Part shown: one piece after another, positions 1 through 9,352 of the stretch
Layout of the letters: each line of letters begins with the position of its first letter
Numbering within the stretch: position 1 is the stretch's first letter
Assembly (NCBI GenBank): GCA_051275005.1
Contig: JBNMOP010000011.1
Location: 1-47,094 of the forward strand
Reading direction: 5' to 3'
Length of the DNA stretch: 47,094 nucleotides
Source of the DNA: Eutrophobius sp051275005
GTDB lineage: Bacteria; Pseudomonadota; Gammaproteobacteria; Eutrophobiales; Eutrophobiaceae
The notes under the pieces: generated by a model
What the model was told of the DNA's origin: nothing
Databases searched by the model: none
What the model saw: the letters and a program-made list of their open reading frames with translations, nothing else
Program-made: the position numbers and the translations under genes

Positions 1-2
1 AG

Positions 3-380
3 CAGAATATTTCACACCCTATAAACTCCATCAAAGCCTGTGTCAGCAAGGACGATATAGTCGAGCTAAGAAATAAAATCTCTGAAATTCGTGTTAGTCC
101 TGAAATTAAAAATTACATTGTTACCATCATTCGCAGTACTCGTAATACCCATGGTGTGCTGAATGGTGCAAGTCCAAGGGCATCAATAACACTAATGAAG
201 TCAGCTCAAGCATTGGCATTATTTGATGGAATGGATTTTATAACACCGGATCATATTCAGGAACTTGCGCATCCAGTCATTGCACATAGATTGATGCTTG
301 ATTCACAAGCGAGATTTTCCGGTTTAACCGCCCACGATGTTGTATCAGAAACATTAAAATCTATTCCTGTGCCAATTTGA
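3..380 (+). CDS. MoxR-family AAA+ ATPase, C-terminal part (5' end outside window)
   Basis: The reading frame is open from the window edge, so only the last 125 codons are present. The segment around GASPRAS, followed by an ALALFDG stretch and an ITPDHIQ...HPVIAHRL stretch, is the characteristic lid/C-terminal subdomain of MoxR ATPases; Walker motifs lie upstream of the window. MoxR proteins act as chaperone-like ATPases and are usually encoded just before a DUF58 protein and a transglutaminase, exactly as here (the DUF58 gene starts 9 bp downstream). The family call is firm; the substrate is unknown. Confidence 0.9.
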   Translation, partial: QNISHPINSIKACVSKDDIVELRNKISEIRVSPEIKNYIVTIIRSTRNTHGVLNGASPRASITLMKSAQALALFDGMDFITPDHIQELAHPVIAHRLMLDSQARFSGLTAHDVVSETLKSIPVPI

Positions 381-389
381 AGATTTAAA

Positions 390-1766
390 ATGCTAAATAC
401 TGGTCGACTTCTTTATTTAAATTTCAAATTTCTACATACAACGAGTAAATGGCTGAGGCATCGTTTTTCTTCTGCTGGATTTTTGCTATTAAGCGGCCTG
501 GTCGCGTCAGGAGTGTTTGGTATTGATACCAGAGCATCCCTGGCCTACCAAATTTTCTCTATTTGTTTGTCCATCTTGACCATCGCTATATTAAGTTCAC
601 TGATGTTCCGAGGTAATTTTAGTTTTCGTAGGCAACTACCTGAATATGGCACTGTAACATTTCCACTTAAATATAAAGTCACCATCAATAACCTCAATAA
701 AGCTCCTCATCGCGATCTGACCTATGTGGATGAATTATCATATAAGTTCCCCAGCTATGATTTATTTAAGTCAACCCGAGACCCGGATGATGTTCGGCGC
801 AATTGGGTAGATCGAAAAATTGGTTATCCTAGACTCATGTCATTACTACAGAAATCTCGGGGAGGTTCATTATCATGGATAGATATTGATCTAATACCGA
901 CCGATGATGAGATTGAAGTGACGATGAACTTCGTACCATTACGACGAGGCTATTTATATTTCTCCAAATCATCTATTGCCCGACCAGATCCATTTGGTTT
1001 ATTTCGGGCCATAATTTCAAAAAATAACCCGGAAAAAATATTGATACTTCCAAAAACATATCTAGTGCCGAAGATTAGATTAAAAGGACATCGTAAATAT
1101 CAACAAGGAGGCATAAATCAGGCTAGTTTTATTGGTGATTCACAGGAATTTATGTCTTTAAGAGATTATCAACCAGGTGATCCTATGAGATCGATACATT
1201 GGCGTAGTTACGCTAAACGTAGTGAGCCTGTAGTAAAGGAATTTCGGGATGAATTTTTTGTCAGTCAAGGGCTGATACTTGATACGTTTATAGAAGATAA
1301 GACTGCATATCAGTTTGAAGAGGCAGTTTCAATAGCGGCGTCTTTTGCAACCACGGCTGAAGATCAGGATTCTTTACTTGATTTGATGTTTGTCGGGACA
1401 AAATCCTATCGATTTACATCAGGCCGAAGTTTTGATAATGCCGCAAATATGCTGGAAATACTTGCTTGTGTGACGCCATGCTACGACAAGGATTTTGTTC
1501 AATTAGTAGAATTAACCGGAAAATACATAAGCGAATTGAGCGGTATAATTATTATATTGCTGGATTGGGACGATAAAAGACAGGAAATGGTGCGTAATTT
1601 TATCTCCAGTAAAATTCCCGTTATCGTTTTTGTAATTCAGGACACGCAAACACAACAAACACTGCTTCCAGGCCCGTTGCAATCAACACCTGAACGACTC
1701 ATACCATTAACCATAGACAATATTCAGGGATCACTGGATAAAATAAACTGGTCTGATTCGGTATAA
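390..1766 (+). CDS. DUF58 domain-containing membrane protein
   Basis: 458 residues with two hydrophobic helices near the N terminus (about 26-45 and 52-72) and then a soluble region. The DUF58 signature is present as GDPMRSIHWRSYAKR at about residues 265-280. DUF58 proteins have a von Willebrand A-like fold and are nearly always encoded between moxR and a tgpA-type transglutaminase. The gene lies 9 bp after moxR and its stop overlaps the next start by one base (TAATG), which implies one operon with translational coupling. The molecular function of the family is not established. Confidence 0.9.
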   Translation: MLNTGRLLYLNFKFLHTTSKWLRHRFSSAGFLLLSGLVASGVFGIDTRASLAYQIFSICLSILTIAILSSLMFRGNFSFRRQLPEYGTVTFPLKYKVTINNLNKAPHRDLTYVDELSYKFPSYDLFKSTRDPDDVRRNWVDRKIGYPRLMSLLQKSRGGSLSWIDIDLIPTDDEIEVTMNFVPLRRGYLYFSKSSIARPDPFGLFRAIISKNNPEKILILPKTYLVPKIRLKGHRKYQQGGINQASFIGDSQEFMSLRDYQPGDPMRSIHWRSYAKRSEPVVKEFRDEFFVSQGLILDTFIEDKTAYQFEEAVSIAASFATTAEDQDSLLDLMFVGTKSYRFTSGRSFDNAANMLEILACVTPCYDKDFVQLVELTGKYISELSGIIIILLDWDDKRQEMVRNFISSKIPVIVFVIQDTQTQQTLLPGPLQSTPERLIPLTIDNIQGSLDKINWSDSV

Positions 1767-3778
1767 TGAATAATCAATTAGCAAAATTACGTTCTGCACC
1801 ACCGTTTACAATTGCGGCAGCACTGTTGTTATGGGGATGGCAAACTAAATTTATTCTGTTTGCAATACCGATGATTATTATCATTGAACTTGCCCGATGG
1901 GTTTCATGGCGTTGGCCTATAAGTAATAAGGAATTCCACGCCCTCTCTGATTTTAGTGGTGTGGGTTTTTTTATAGTTGTCATATATATTTTTACAACAG
2001 TCGGGTCGAGGGGGATCTTTGTAATCCTTTCGATAATGCCATTTATATTATTCCTGTTACTTGTTGTTCAGCTTTATAGTGAAGACGGTAAAATTGGACT
2101 AAGTTCATTATTTGTCAGCCTCAGACGGCTTGATGCTAAAAAGTCACCTGATGCAGCGACCAAGATCGACTTGTCATTACCTTATCTACTTGTATGCATC
2201 ATTTCGGCAAGCTCAGGAAATATTCGAACTGTCTGGTTTTTTATACTCAGCTTTATACTGATTAGTATCGTACTCTGGTCTTTTCGCCCTCAACGATATC
2301 AATTTAGTACATGGTGTATTTTACTCTTCCTGGCAGCAGGCATTAGTTACGCTGGGCAGGATGGATTAAGAGATATACAACGGTCCCTTGAGGCATCAAT
2401 TGTAGGCTTGTTTGACCAGTTTATGTGGCGATACCGTGATCCTGAACGTGCCACTACGGCGATTGGCACTATTGGCAGGTTAAAACTATCAGATCGAATT
2501 GTAATAAGAGCAGACCCTGAGGAAAGACTCAATCAGCCTCTGTATTTGAGAGAAGCCAGTTACCACCAATATAACTATGGCGTTTGGAACAACCTGCAAT
2601 CGATATACACAGTTATTGATCAGGGACTGGATGGAAATTGGCAATTAGCTGACGCTGAGCCCGGGAAAGACATCACAATATCAACTAATATACGAAATGA
2701 GATAAGTGTTATTCCACTACCGATTGGTACTACGAGCATAGAAAATGTTACTGCCTTTGAGCTAAGTAAAAATAATTTTGGCACAGTAAAAATGGAGATT
2801 CAAGAGGGATGGATAGATTATAAAGCAATCTATCAGGATAATGTTTTAGATAGTAAGCCTGTTCCTGCCGACCTCAATATTTCAGAAATTTATCGTGAAG
2901 ATTTTGACAGACTTGCACGGGATCTGGATTTATATGATAAACCACATAACCAGGTAGTTAGTTCCATTGAATCTTTCTTTCAAAATAATTTTACCTATAC
3001 TCTTGCACAGAACGGCAGATATCCTAGAGGAAAATACCTGCAAAACTTTTTATTTAATACTCGCTCAGGACATTGTGAATACTTTGCAACATCAACTGCT
3101 TTGCTATTGCGTATTGTTGGTATACCAACACGTTATGTAGTGGGTTATGTGGTAGATGAGTACAGCCAAATTGAAGGTCAATATGTCGCACGATCGCGAG
3201 ATGCACATTCATGGGTTCAGGCATTTATTGATGACCAGTGGCGCATAGTCGATACGACACCTGCAATATGGGCACCAACGGAGGATGAAAATGCATCATT
3301 CTTTGAACCTTTTATGGATATTTATTCCTGGATTAGTTATCGCTACTCACTATATCAGTCCAATGAAGGTTTGGAACAGAAGGAAACTAATTACAACTTG
3401 CTATACTTGTTATTTCCACTGATTCTCATCCTCGTTTGGAGGCTTATCGTGAAAGAGAGAATTATCCGTAAAAAGGATATTTCAAAGAATGCCAGCAAGA
3501 ATATTTTTCAGGGAAAAGATTCGAGTATTTATGCATTAATAGATGCATTTAACAAAGCAGGTTTTGAACGAAGGAAAGGAGAAACATTAGCCTGCTGGTT
3601 TGCAAGAGTCAATGAGATAACACACATTTCAGAACTGGATAAGGCAGTAACATTACATTACATATATAGATTTGATCCAGATAATTCCAATAGTGGAATC
3701 AAGGATGATTTAGCTCGTTTGGTACAAATGATTTTAAGTCGTGGCGTTATATCGAGCGTTGCAAATATTGCTCTTTAG
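1766..3778 (+). CDS. tgpA: TgpA-like membrane transglutaminase-fold protein
   Basis: 670 residues. The N-terminal ~195 residues contain several membrane helices, followed by a periplasmic region with a transglutaminase core and one more helix near residue 550. The catalytic triad is visible: Cys437 in SGHCEYFA, His481 in RDAHSWVQ and Asp496 in IVDTTPA. This is the architecture of Pseudomonas TgpA (N-terminal DUF3488-type membrane region, transglutaminase core, C-terminal DUF4129-like tail). The gene overlaps the DUF58 stop by one base. Activity on a periplasmic protein or peptide is expected from the family; the substrate is unknown. Confidence 0.9.
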   Translation: MNNQLAKLRSAPPFTIAAALLLWGWQTKFILFAIPMIIIIELARWVSWRWPISNKEFHALSDFSGVGFFIVVIYIFTTVGSRGIFVILSIMPFILFLLLVVQLYSEDGKIGLSSLFVSLRRLDAKKSPDAATKIDLSLPYLLVCIISASSGNIRTVWFFILSFILISIVLWSFRPQRYQFSTWCILLFLAAGISYAGQDGLRDIQRSLEASIVGLFDQFMWRYRDPERATTAIGTIGRLKLSDRIVIRADPEERLNQPLYLREASYHQYNYGVWNNLQSIYTVIDQGLDGNWQLADAEPGKDITISTNIRNEISVIPLPIGTTSIENVTAFELSKNNFGTVKMEIQEGWIDYKAIYQDNVLDSKPVPADLNISEIYREDFDRLARDLDLYDKPHNQVVSSIESFFQNNFTYTLAQNGRYPRGKYLQNFLFNTRSGHCEYFATSTALLLRIVGIPTRYVVGYVVDEYSQIEGQYVARSRDAHSWVQAFIDDQWRIVDTTPAIWAPTEDENASFFEPFMDIYSWISYRYSLYQSNEGLEQKETNYNLLYLLFPLILILVWRLIVKERIIRKKDISKNASKNIFQGKDSSIYALIDAFNKAGFERRKGETLACWFARVNEITHISELDKAVTLHYIYRFDPDNSNSGIKDDLARLVQMILSRGVISSVANIAL

Positions 3779-4028
3779 ATTCCTGTGATTATCTTATCAG
3801 TTTTAAGCTGCTCAAAAATTGAAGTAATTCCAGCAAAACCAATAAAAATAAAGAAAATTCAGGATTAGGCCCGGATTCATTTTGTATTCATACTCAGGAC
3901 TGGTACGATATTGCTGCAATAGGCCTTTCCAGTAACGAATTGCTTTACAATTCTTTTGGAAAATTGGGCAATGCACTTAACATTACTACTAGTTAATATA
4001 AATATTTTTCCTAATAGAATCTAAAATT

Positions 4029-5912
4029 ATGGCTCTTGAATTTACACTGGCAGGCTCACAAATTGACGGTGACAGAGGTTATCAAGAAGATGCCTTCTTA
4101 ATAACAAATCTAACCGATACAAATGATAAACCTGCCGCACTTATCATCATTGCAGATGGAATGGGAGGTCATGCTGCTGGCAACGTGGCTAGTAATATGG
4201 CTGTCCAGGCATTTAATAAACATGTTTCAACAAATTATCCATCTGAAGATCTGGCAAAAATACTCAATGAATGTGTCCTCAAGGCCAATAGTTCTATAGA
4301 GGAAACTGTCAAGGAAACCCCAGCTCTGTCAGGTATGGGTTGTACCCTGGTTGCTGCTATTCTTGAATCTGGAAAAATCTGGTGGGCCAGCGTTGGTGAC
4401 AGTCATTTATATGTAATACGGGATAAAGTACGCTTAAAGATTAATGCCGATCACAGCTATGGCGGCTTTTTGGACAGAATGGAAGCAGCAGGAACACCTG
4501 TGGAAGCAGAAGAAGGTCTTGCTCGAAATATGCTTATGAGTGCTGTAATGGGTGAAGAAATAAGTGAGATTGATGTTTCACAAGAACCATTTGAATTACA
4601 AGATGGTGACAGAATCATGATCTGCAGTGATGGCATGGATACCTTAAGTGAAGGTAAATTTGTTCAATTTTCAGATTGGTCTGAGAACCCTAAAGAATGT
4701 TCAGAGGCACTACTCATCGCTGTTGAAGATGAAGCAAAGCCAAGACAGGATAATACAACCATTGTTGTTGTAGATGTTATGGAGAAAGCAGCGACAGAAG
4801 CACCGGCGGCACCTGCACCCACAATCGAAGTAGAAGCAGTACCACTATCCGCTACCCAACCAATAGCAGAAGCCGTACAACCTGTCATAGAGGAGTCGGA
4901 GAAAAAAGGCGGTAGTGGGATGATTGTCGGTATCGCTGCAGTAGTTGTAATTGGTGTTGCTATAGGTGGTTTTGTAATGTTTAGTGGTGGTAGCAAGACT
5001 TCCACACCTACACAAAGTAGCACCGCAGTTGTTGAGTCAGTTGAGTTCAATGATGTAGAGGAACAGGAAATAACGGAAACTACAAGCGAAGAACTGGAAA
5101 CGGTTGAACCCGAAACGACACCACAGCAAACAGCCCCTGCACCGGTCATAGCCGCCACCGGATCATCTTTGATGATAGCAGGTTCTGAATTTACTGACTC
5201 ATTAGTTAACGGTTCCACAGGTCCTACCATGGTGGTAATACCATCTGGAAATTTTGATATGGGCAGCTCCAGTTCGTCTAGTGCTTCTGAAGAACGTCCT
5301 CGGCATAATGTGCAGGTAACAAATTTTGCTATGAGTAAACATGAAGTAACTTTTGCTGAATATGAACAATTTGCCGCTGCCACAAGCAGGAAAATTCCGG
5401 ACAACTTATATATGGAGAAGGAATCACACCCGGTAATATACGTCACCTGGGATGATGCATTTTATTATTCCAGATGGCTGTCCGAACAAACCGGAGAAAG
5501 ATACAATTTACCAACAGAAAACCAGTGGGAATATGCATCAGGAACAGCTGCCAGGACATCGTTCTGGTGGGGTTATGAAGAAGAGCCTAACCGAGCACAC
5601 TGTTTTGGTTGTGGATCAGGTCTAGATCCTAGAAAACCAACTAAGGTAGGTAGTTTTGGACCAAATAAGTTTGGGGTGCATGATACGGCAGGAAATGTTG
5701 CTGAATGGGTACGGGATTGCTGGCATGAAAATTATACTAGTGCACCAACCAGAGATGAAGCATGGGAAGGAGGTGATTGTGCATTGCGAGTAGTCCGTGG
5801 TGGTTCTTATAGCAGCCCTCCGCAATCGATACGTCATGCCAAACGTGATAAATTCAAATCTGATTCAAATTACGACAATATCGGTATAAGACTGGTCCGA
5901 GAAATAGAATAG
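4029..5912 (+). CDS. PP2C-type phosphatase fused through a membrane helix to an FGE/sulfatase-modifying-factor-like domain
   Basis: 627 residues. Residues 1-~250 are a complete PP2C phosphatase: GDRGYQEDAF, ADGMGGHAAG, WWASVGDSHL, CSDGMDTL and QDNTTIVVV carry the metal-binding acidic residues. An acidic/Ala-Pro linker leads to one membrane helix (about 296-316), a Ser/Thr/Glu-rich spacer, and a formylglycine-generating-enzyme-like domain from about residue 395 to the end (IPSGNFDMG, SKHEVTFAEY, LPTENQWEYA, GNVAEWVRDCW, RVVRGGSY). The predicted topology is a cytoplasmic phosphatase with a periplasmic FGE-like domain. FGE folds often bind ligands rather than modify sulfatases; no sulfatase gene is in view. 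It could dephosphorylate targets of the receiver-kinase at 19.7 kb (inference). Confidence 0.88.
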   Translation: MALEFTLAGSQIDGDRGYQEDAFLITNLTDTNDKPAALIIIADGMGGHAAGNVASNMAVQAFNKHVSTNYPSEDLAKILNECVLKANSSIEETVKETPALSGMGCTLVAAILESGKIWWASVGDSHLYVIRDKVRLKINADHSYGGFLDRMEAAGTPVEAEEGLARNMLMSAVMGEEISEIDVSQEPFELQDGDRIMICSDGMDTLSEGKFVQFSDWSENPKECSEALLIAVEDEAKPRQDNTTIVVVDVMEKAATEAPAAPAPTIEVEAVPLSATQPIAEAVQPVIEESEKKGGSGMIVGIAAVVVIGVAIGGFVMFSGGSKTSTPTQSSTAVVESVEFNDVEEQEITETTSEELETVEPETTPQQTAPAPVIAATGSSLMIAGSEFTDSLVNGSTGPTMVVIPSGNFDMGSSSSSSASEERPRHNVQVTNFAMSKHEVTFAEYEQFAAATSRKIPDNLYMEKESHPVIYVTWDDAFYYSRWLSEQTGERYNLPTENQWEYASGTAARTSFWWGYEEEPNRAHCFGCGSGLDPRKPTKVGSFGPNKFGVHDTAGNVAEWVRDCWHENYTSAPTRDEAWEGGDCALRVVRGGSYSSPPQSIRHAKRDKFKSDSNYDNIGIRLVREIE

Positions 5913-5984
5913 TACATATATTTTGAACCCCATCTAATTAGGCTGGTCAAAACCTGATATCGGCAACTGAAAAAGGGGCATGTC

Positions 5985-6569
5985 ATGATTAAGTTTTGCC
6001 AAAATAATGTCGCAATTTTATTCATCATTTCGATTACCTTTAGTGTACAGTCCAGGGCAGATGACCTATTAAATACTGCACCTAATCCAATTAAACATAA
6101 TGTTATTTCCACACCTGACACTTTTAATATTGTTACAATAGAAACTGCAAGACATGGAAGGGAAACTTTCACACAGAAGCACCCTCAGACATCTCCTAGA
6201 AATAATTTGCAGGTAATTTATAATCTAAATACCGAAGTCACTAACAGAAGCAATCGCAGAAAAAATCGTTCAACAAACAACTATCCATTGCAAAAATCCA
6301 ATATATATACCTTCTATTCTTCATCAAACCAGCATTCAGACAATAGTAAATATAAGCAGAATAACAAGAGGAATAATCAAGGATACAATGGCAGTTTCAT
6401 TCACTACAATTCGACCCCTTCATTACAATATTTTTATCAAAATCCGGCAACGAATTATCGTTATAATTCAATTCAAGACAATGGATATAATCAACAAGGT
6501 CAACGTCATACGCTGCAGCAAAAACCAAACAAGCGTGTCATTCGGCATTGCCTGGGGCCAAACTGTTAA
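5985..6569 (+). CDS. Secreted Asn/Gln/Tyr-rich low-complexity protein, unknown function
   Basis: 194 residues, not recognised. The first ~25 residues form a plausible Sec signal peptide (MIKFCQNNVAILFIISITFS, then a polar VQSRA cleavage region). The rest is low in hydrophobic residues and very rich in Asn, Gln, Ser and Tyr (for example NNKRNNQGYNG and QYFYQNPATNYRYN), so it is probably disordered. There is a good Shine-Dalgarno stretch (AAAAGGGG) about 6 bases before the ATG. It lies 72 bp after the PP2C-FGE gene on the same strand, so co-transcription is possible. The frame on the other strand here has no recognisable product. Confidence 0.65.
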   Translation: MIKFCQNNVAILFIISITFSVQSRADDLLNTAPNPIKHNVISTPDTFNIVTIETARHGRETFTQKHPQTSPRNNLQVIYNLNTEVTNRSNRRKNRSTNNYPLQKSNIYTFYSSSNQHSDNSKYKQNNKRNNQGYNGSFIHYNSTPSLQYFYQNPATNYRYNSIQDNGYNQQGQRHTLQQKPNKRVIRHCLGPNC

Positions 6570-6588
6570 TTAGTTCTATATTTTAACT

Positions 6589-7848
6589 TCACTTCTCGGC
6601 TATGTGATATGACTCTATAGTAGGACGCATATAAACAAGCAATACGAGGCTTGGAATCGCAATCAAAAAAGTAACCAGAAAAAACCATGTCCAGCCTATA
6701 TGCTCTATCATATAACCCGCTGGAGGTCCGATAAAAACCCGCCCTATTGACGATAAAGCAGATAATAATGCAAATTGTGTAGCAGTAAATTGATGATTAC
6801 ATAAGGCGATAAGAAAACCAAGAAATACTGCCGTCCCCATTCCTCCTACTAGTTGATCAACTGCAATTACTACCACCATACCGACATAACTTTTACCGAT
6901 TATTGCGAGCATCATAAATCCAAGGTTAGTAATGGCCTGTAAAATGCCAAACCACAATAATGGTTTATAGATACCATGTGTCACAACGAATGTACCACCA
7001 ATAAATGCCCCAATAATTGTGGCAGTGATACCTAACCATTTATACAAAACGCCTGTCTCAGTCAGGGTAAAACCTTGCTCGCGGATAAAAAACAGAGAGT
7101 TTAGGGATATTGCCGATGCATCCCCAAGTTTATAAATCACTATAAACACGAGCAATAAAATACCATGGCGCCTGATAACAAATTCTTTAAAGGGTTGAAT
7201 CACTGCATCTGTTAGTGAGACAGGTGCTTGTTTATCCCAGATCGGTTCGGGGCCCCAAATTGTGCCTACCAGACCGATACTCATCAGTGCTGCCATAAGG
7301 CAATAGGTAAATTGCCATCCCATATTATCCGCGACGATCCATGCTAAGCCACCCGACACAAGCATAGCGGTACGATAGGCTGATACGGTAACAGCAGCAC
7401 CAAAGCCACGCTCCTTGGGTTTAAGTAAATCTGCCCTGTACGCATCAATTGCTATGTCCTGTGAAGCTGAAAAAAATGCTAATAACAACGCAAGCATACC
7501 GATTAGCATTATTTTATTTTCTGGATCAGTAAATGCGATTGAAAGTATCAGCACGATTAAAATAATTTGTGTCAATAACATCCAACCACGACGTCTACCA
7601 AAAAAGGGTGGGATAAATCGATCCATTATTGGGGCCCAGATGAATTTGAAGGTGTAAGGCAACCCTACCAATGAAAAAAAGGCCACTGTCTGTATATCGA
7701 CATCCGTTGTTGCAAGCCAGGCCTGTAAAGTGCCTGTAGATAATGCCAGGGGCAAACCAGAAGAAAAACTCAAAAGTAAAATAACCGCCATATTCCGGTT
7801 GGCCAGTGCATCCAATATTTCGCTATATTTTTCCTTTATCATTGTCAT
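6589..7848 (-). CDS. ampG: AmpG-like muropeptide/MFS transporter
   Basis: 419 residues, about 12 hydrophobic helices, major facilitator superfamily. The N-terminal SFSSGLPLALSTGTLQAWL stretch and the RFIPPFFGRRRGW loop match AmpG permeases, which import anhydro-muropeptides for cell-wall recycling and beta-lactamase induction. It is shorter than enterobacterial AmpG (about 490) and lacks its extra C-terminal helices. It is a single gene, convergent with the Asn-rich protein (19 bp apart) and divergent from moaA. A related PAT/AmpG-type acetyl-CoA or siderophore transporter is the main alternative. Confidence 0.8.
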   Translation of the reverse strand: MTMIKEKYSEILDALANRNMAVILLLSFSSGLPLALSTGTLQAWLATTDVDIQTVAFFSLVGLPYTFKFIWAPIMDRFIPPFFGRRRGWMLLTQIILIVLILSIAFTDPENKIMLIGMLALLLAFFSASQDIAIDAYRADLLKPKERGFGAAVTVSAYRTAMLVSGGLAWIVADNMGWQFTYCLMAALMSIGLVGTIWGPEPIWDKQAPVSLTDAVIQPFKEFVIRRHGILLLVFIVIYKLGDASAISLNSLFFIREQGFTLTETGVLYKWLGITATIIGAFIGGTFVVTHGIYKPLLWFGILQAITNLGFMMLAIIGKSYVGMVVVIAVDQLVGGMGTAVFLGFLIALCNHQFTATQFALLSALSSIGRVFIGPPAGYMIEHIGWTWFFLVTFLIAIPSLVLLVYMRPTIESYHIAEK

Positions 7849-8246
7849 TAATAATTATTTGTGTTGTAAAGGTAGATAATATCATAGTCATGTTGATTGA
7901 ATTTAGAAGATAAATATAGCGATAGAGATGACACCTGAAAATGACATATGTATAGATTCAATAAGATTGGATTACCATTGTAAAAGTTGATTATTACATA
8001 AAAATTATTATCCATTACGGCCAGAAATTGCAATTCAAGACAACATTCTTAACTTTGGTAACGCATGACACTGTTATACTTAATATCAGTTCGGTTAAGG
8101 GACATTCAGCCTGGATAGCGCATTCTTCTATGTGGGATTTTTTATATGCTTATATCATTAAAAGGGTTTTTTGACGTGGCTAATTATCGGACGTAGACTG
8201 GCATACTTAGATCTATACGCAGTACAGACATTTTTCCATTGAGATT
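7849..8246. other. 398-bp divergent intergenic region between ampG and moaA
   Basis: No open frame of interest is present. The region must hold the promoters of both divergent genes. A possible extended -10 for moaA is annotated separately. I looked for a Moco-riboswitch-like fold upstream of moaA and saw no convincing match. Otherwise it is AT-rich with no clear repeats. Confidence 0.6.
8071..8080 (+). promoter_or_regulatory. Candidate extended -10 promoter for moaA
   Basis: The sequence CTGTTATACT contains TGn followed by TATACT (5 of 6 to the sigma70 -10 consensus), an extended -10 arrangement. No good -35 lies at standard spacing. It is about 166 bp upstream of the moaA ATG, which would leave a long leader. 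Confidence 0.3.
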
Positions 8247-9257
8247 ATGAAAGATATAAAACAACAACCCGATATTCTAATTGATAAATTTGGTCGTACA
8301 ATAAACTACGTCAGATTATCTGTTACCGATAGGTGTGATTTTCGTTGCATTTATTGTATGGAAGAACAAATGACATTTCTTCCTCGAAATCAGTTGCTGA
8401 CACTTGAAGAGATGGCCTTCATTGGAAAGGCCTTCACAGAACTGGGTGTAAGTAGAATTAGAGTAACCGGTGGAGAACCACTGATTAGAAATAATGTCGT
8501 AAAACTATTTGAAGATCTTGGAAAACTACCAGGCCTGCATCAGTTGGTAACGACGACAAATGGCTCTCAACTTTCAAAGTTAGCCCCTGGTCTGAAATCA
8601 GCTGGCGTAAAACGCATAAATATCAGTCTCGATACACTTGATTCAAAACGTTTCAAGCAAATATCGCGTGTCGGTGAACTAAGCAATGTACTGACAGGCA
8701 TAAAGGCAGCCCAAGATGAGGGCTTTGAGCGAATTAAAATTAATTCAGTAATACTCAAAAACAGAAATCATGATGAAGTTACTGATTTGGTAAAGTTTGC
8801 GAGTAGTCACGGAATGGATATTAGCTTTATTGAGGAAATGCCACTTGGTCTCACTACTGACCACGACCGTGCAGAGGCATTCTATTCAAGCGACCAGATA
8901 AAATCAGATCTTGAAAAATCATTTACACTTTTAGCGACCACTGAAACGACAGGTGGCCCATCAAAATACTTCAAACTTGCAGAGACAAATACACTTGTAG
9001 GTTTCATATCTCCACATAGCCATAATTTTTGTGACCAATGCAATCGTGTTCGAGTCACATGTGAAGGACTACTATTACTGTGTCTAGGACAAGAACATTC
9101 AGTAGATTTAAAAGAAGTATTGCGGAATTTTCCAGGCGACATGGAAAAACTTAAACAAGCTATTCGGGATGCTATGCAAATAAAACCAAAAGGACATGAT
9201 TTTAATATTAAAGAAAAACCTATTATATTCAGGCACATGAATATGACAGGCGGTTAG
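8247..9257 (+). CDS. moaA: GTP 3',8-cyclase MoaA (molybdenum cofactor biosynthesis)
   Basis: 336 residues. Radical-SAM enzyme that starts Moco synthesis by rearranging GTP to 3',8-cyclo-dihydro-GTP. The N-terminal SAM cluster motif CX3CX2C is visible in CDFRCIYCMEE, followed by VTGGEPLIR. The C-terminal second [4Fe-4S] motif is CDQCNRVRVTCEG...LCLG. The protein ends in the conserved Gly-Gly (TGG) needed in MoaA for activity. First gene of a Moco gene group; MoaC at 12.3 kb performs the next step. Confidence 0.97.
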   Translation: MKDIKQQPDILIDKFGRTINYVRLSVTDRCDFRCIYCMEEQMTFLPRNQLLTLEEMAFIGKAFTELGVSRIRVTGGEPLIRNNVVKLFEDLGKLPGLHQLVTTTNGSQLSKLAPGLKSAGVKRINISLDTLDSKRFKQISRVGELSNVLTGIKAAQDEGFERIKINSVILKNRNHDEVTDLVKFASSHGMDISFIEEMPLGLTTDHDRAEAFYSSDQIKSDLEKSFTLLATTETTGGPSKYFKLAETNTLVGFISPHSHNFCDQCNRVRVTCEGLLLLCLGQEHSVDLKEVLRNFPGDMEKLKQAIRDAMQIKPKGHDFNIKEKPIIFRHMNMTGG

Positions 9258-9321
9258 ACATTACCACATGCACAATTGTAGTCTCACTCCAGCCCTATTC
9301 CATTAGAAATCTCTTTCCTGA

Positions 9322-9345
9322 AAAACTATCTCAATTTATAGTTTT
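9322..9345 (+). promoter_or_regulatory. Perfect 8-bp inverted repeat just before mobA
   Basis: AAAACTAT (9322-9329) and ATAGTTTT (9338-9345) flank an 8-base loop and end 7 bases before the mobA ATG. The hairpin is AT-only apart from two C-G pairs, so it is weak. It sits where a ribosome binding site should be, and no clear Shine-Dalgarno is present. A terminator is unlikely because no T tract follows. Confidence 0.3.
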
Positions 9346-9352
9346 ATAGATA

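Noticed and set aside
3835..3996. Open stretch in the gap before the PP2C-FGE gene that reads as about 55 codons ending ...NALNITTS
   Set aside because: It has no start codon or ribosome binding site and no recognisable family; too short to call a gene or a remnant.
4664..5446. 260-codon open frame on the - strand inside the PP2C-FGE gene
   Set aside because: Its Ser/Thr/Val/Ile-rich translation is the antisense of the Ala/Glu/Thr linker of the real gene; no motif or start signal.
8081..8246. Possible Moco riboswitch upstream of moaA
   Set aside because: The position is right, but I could not find the conserved paired elements; only a covariance search could settle it.
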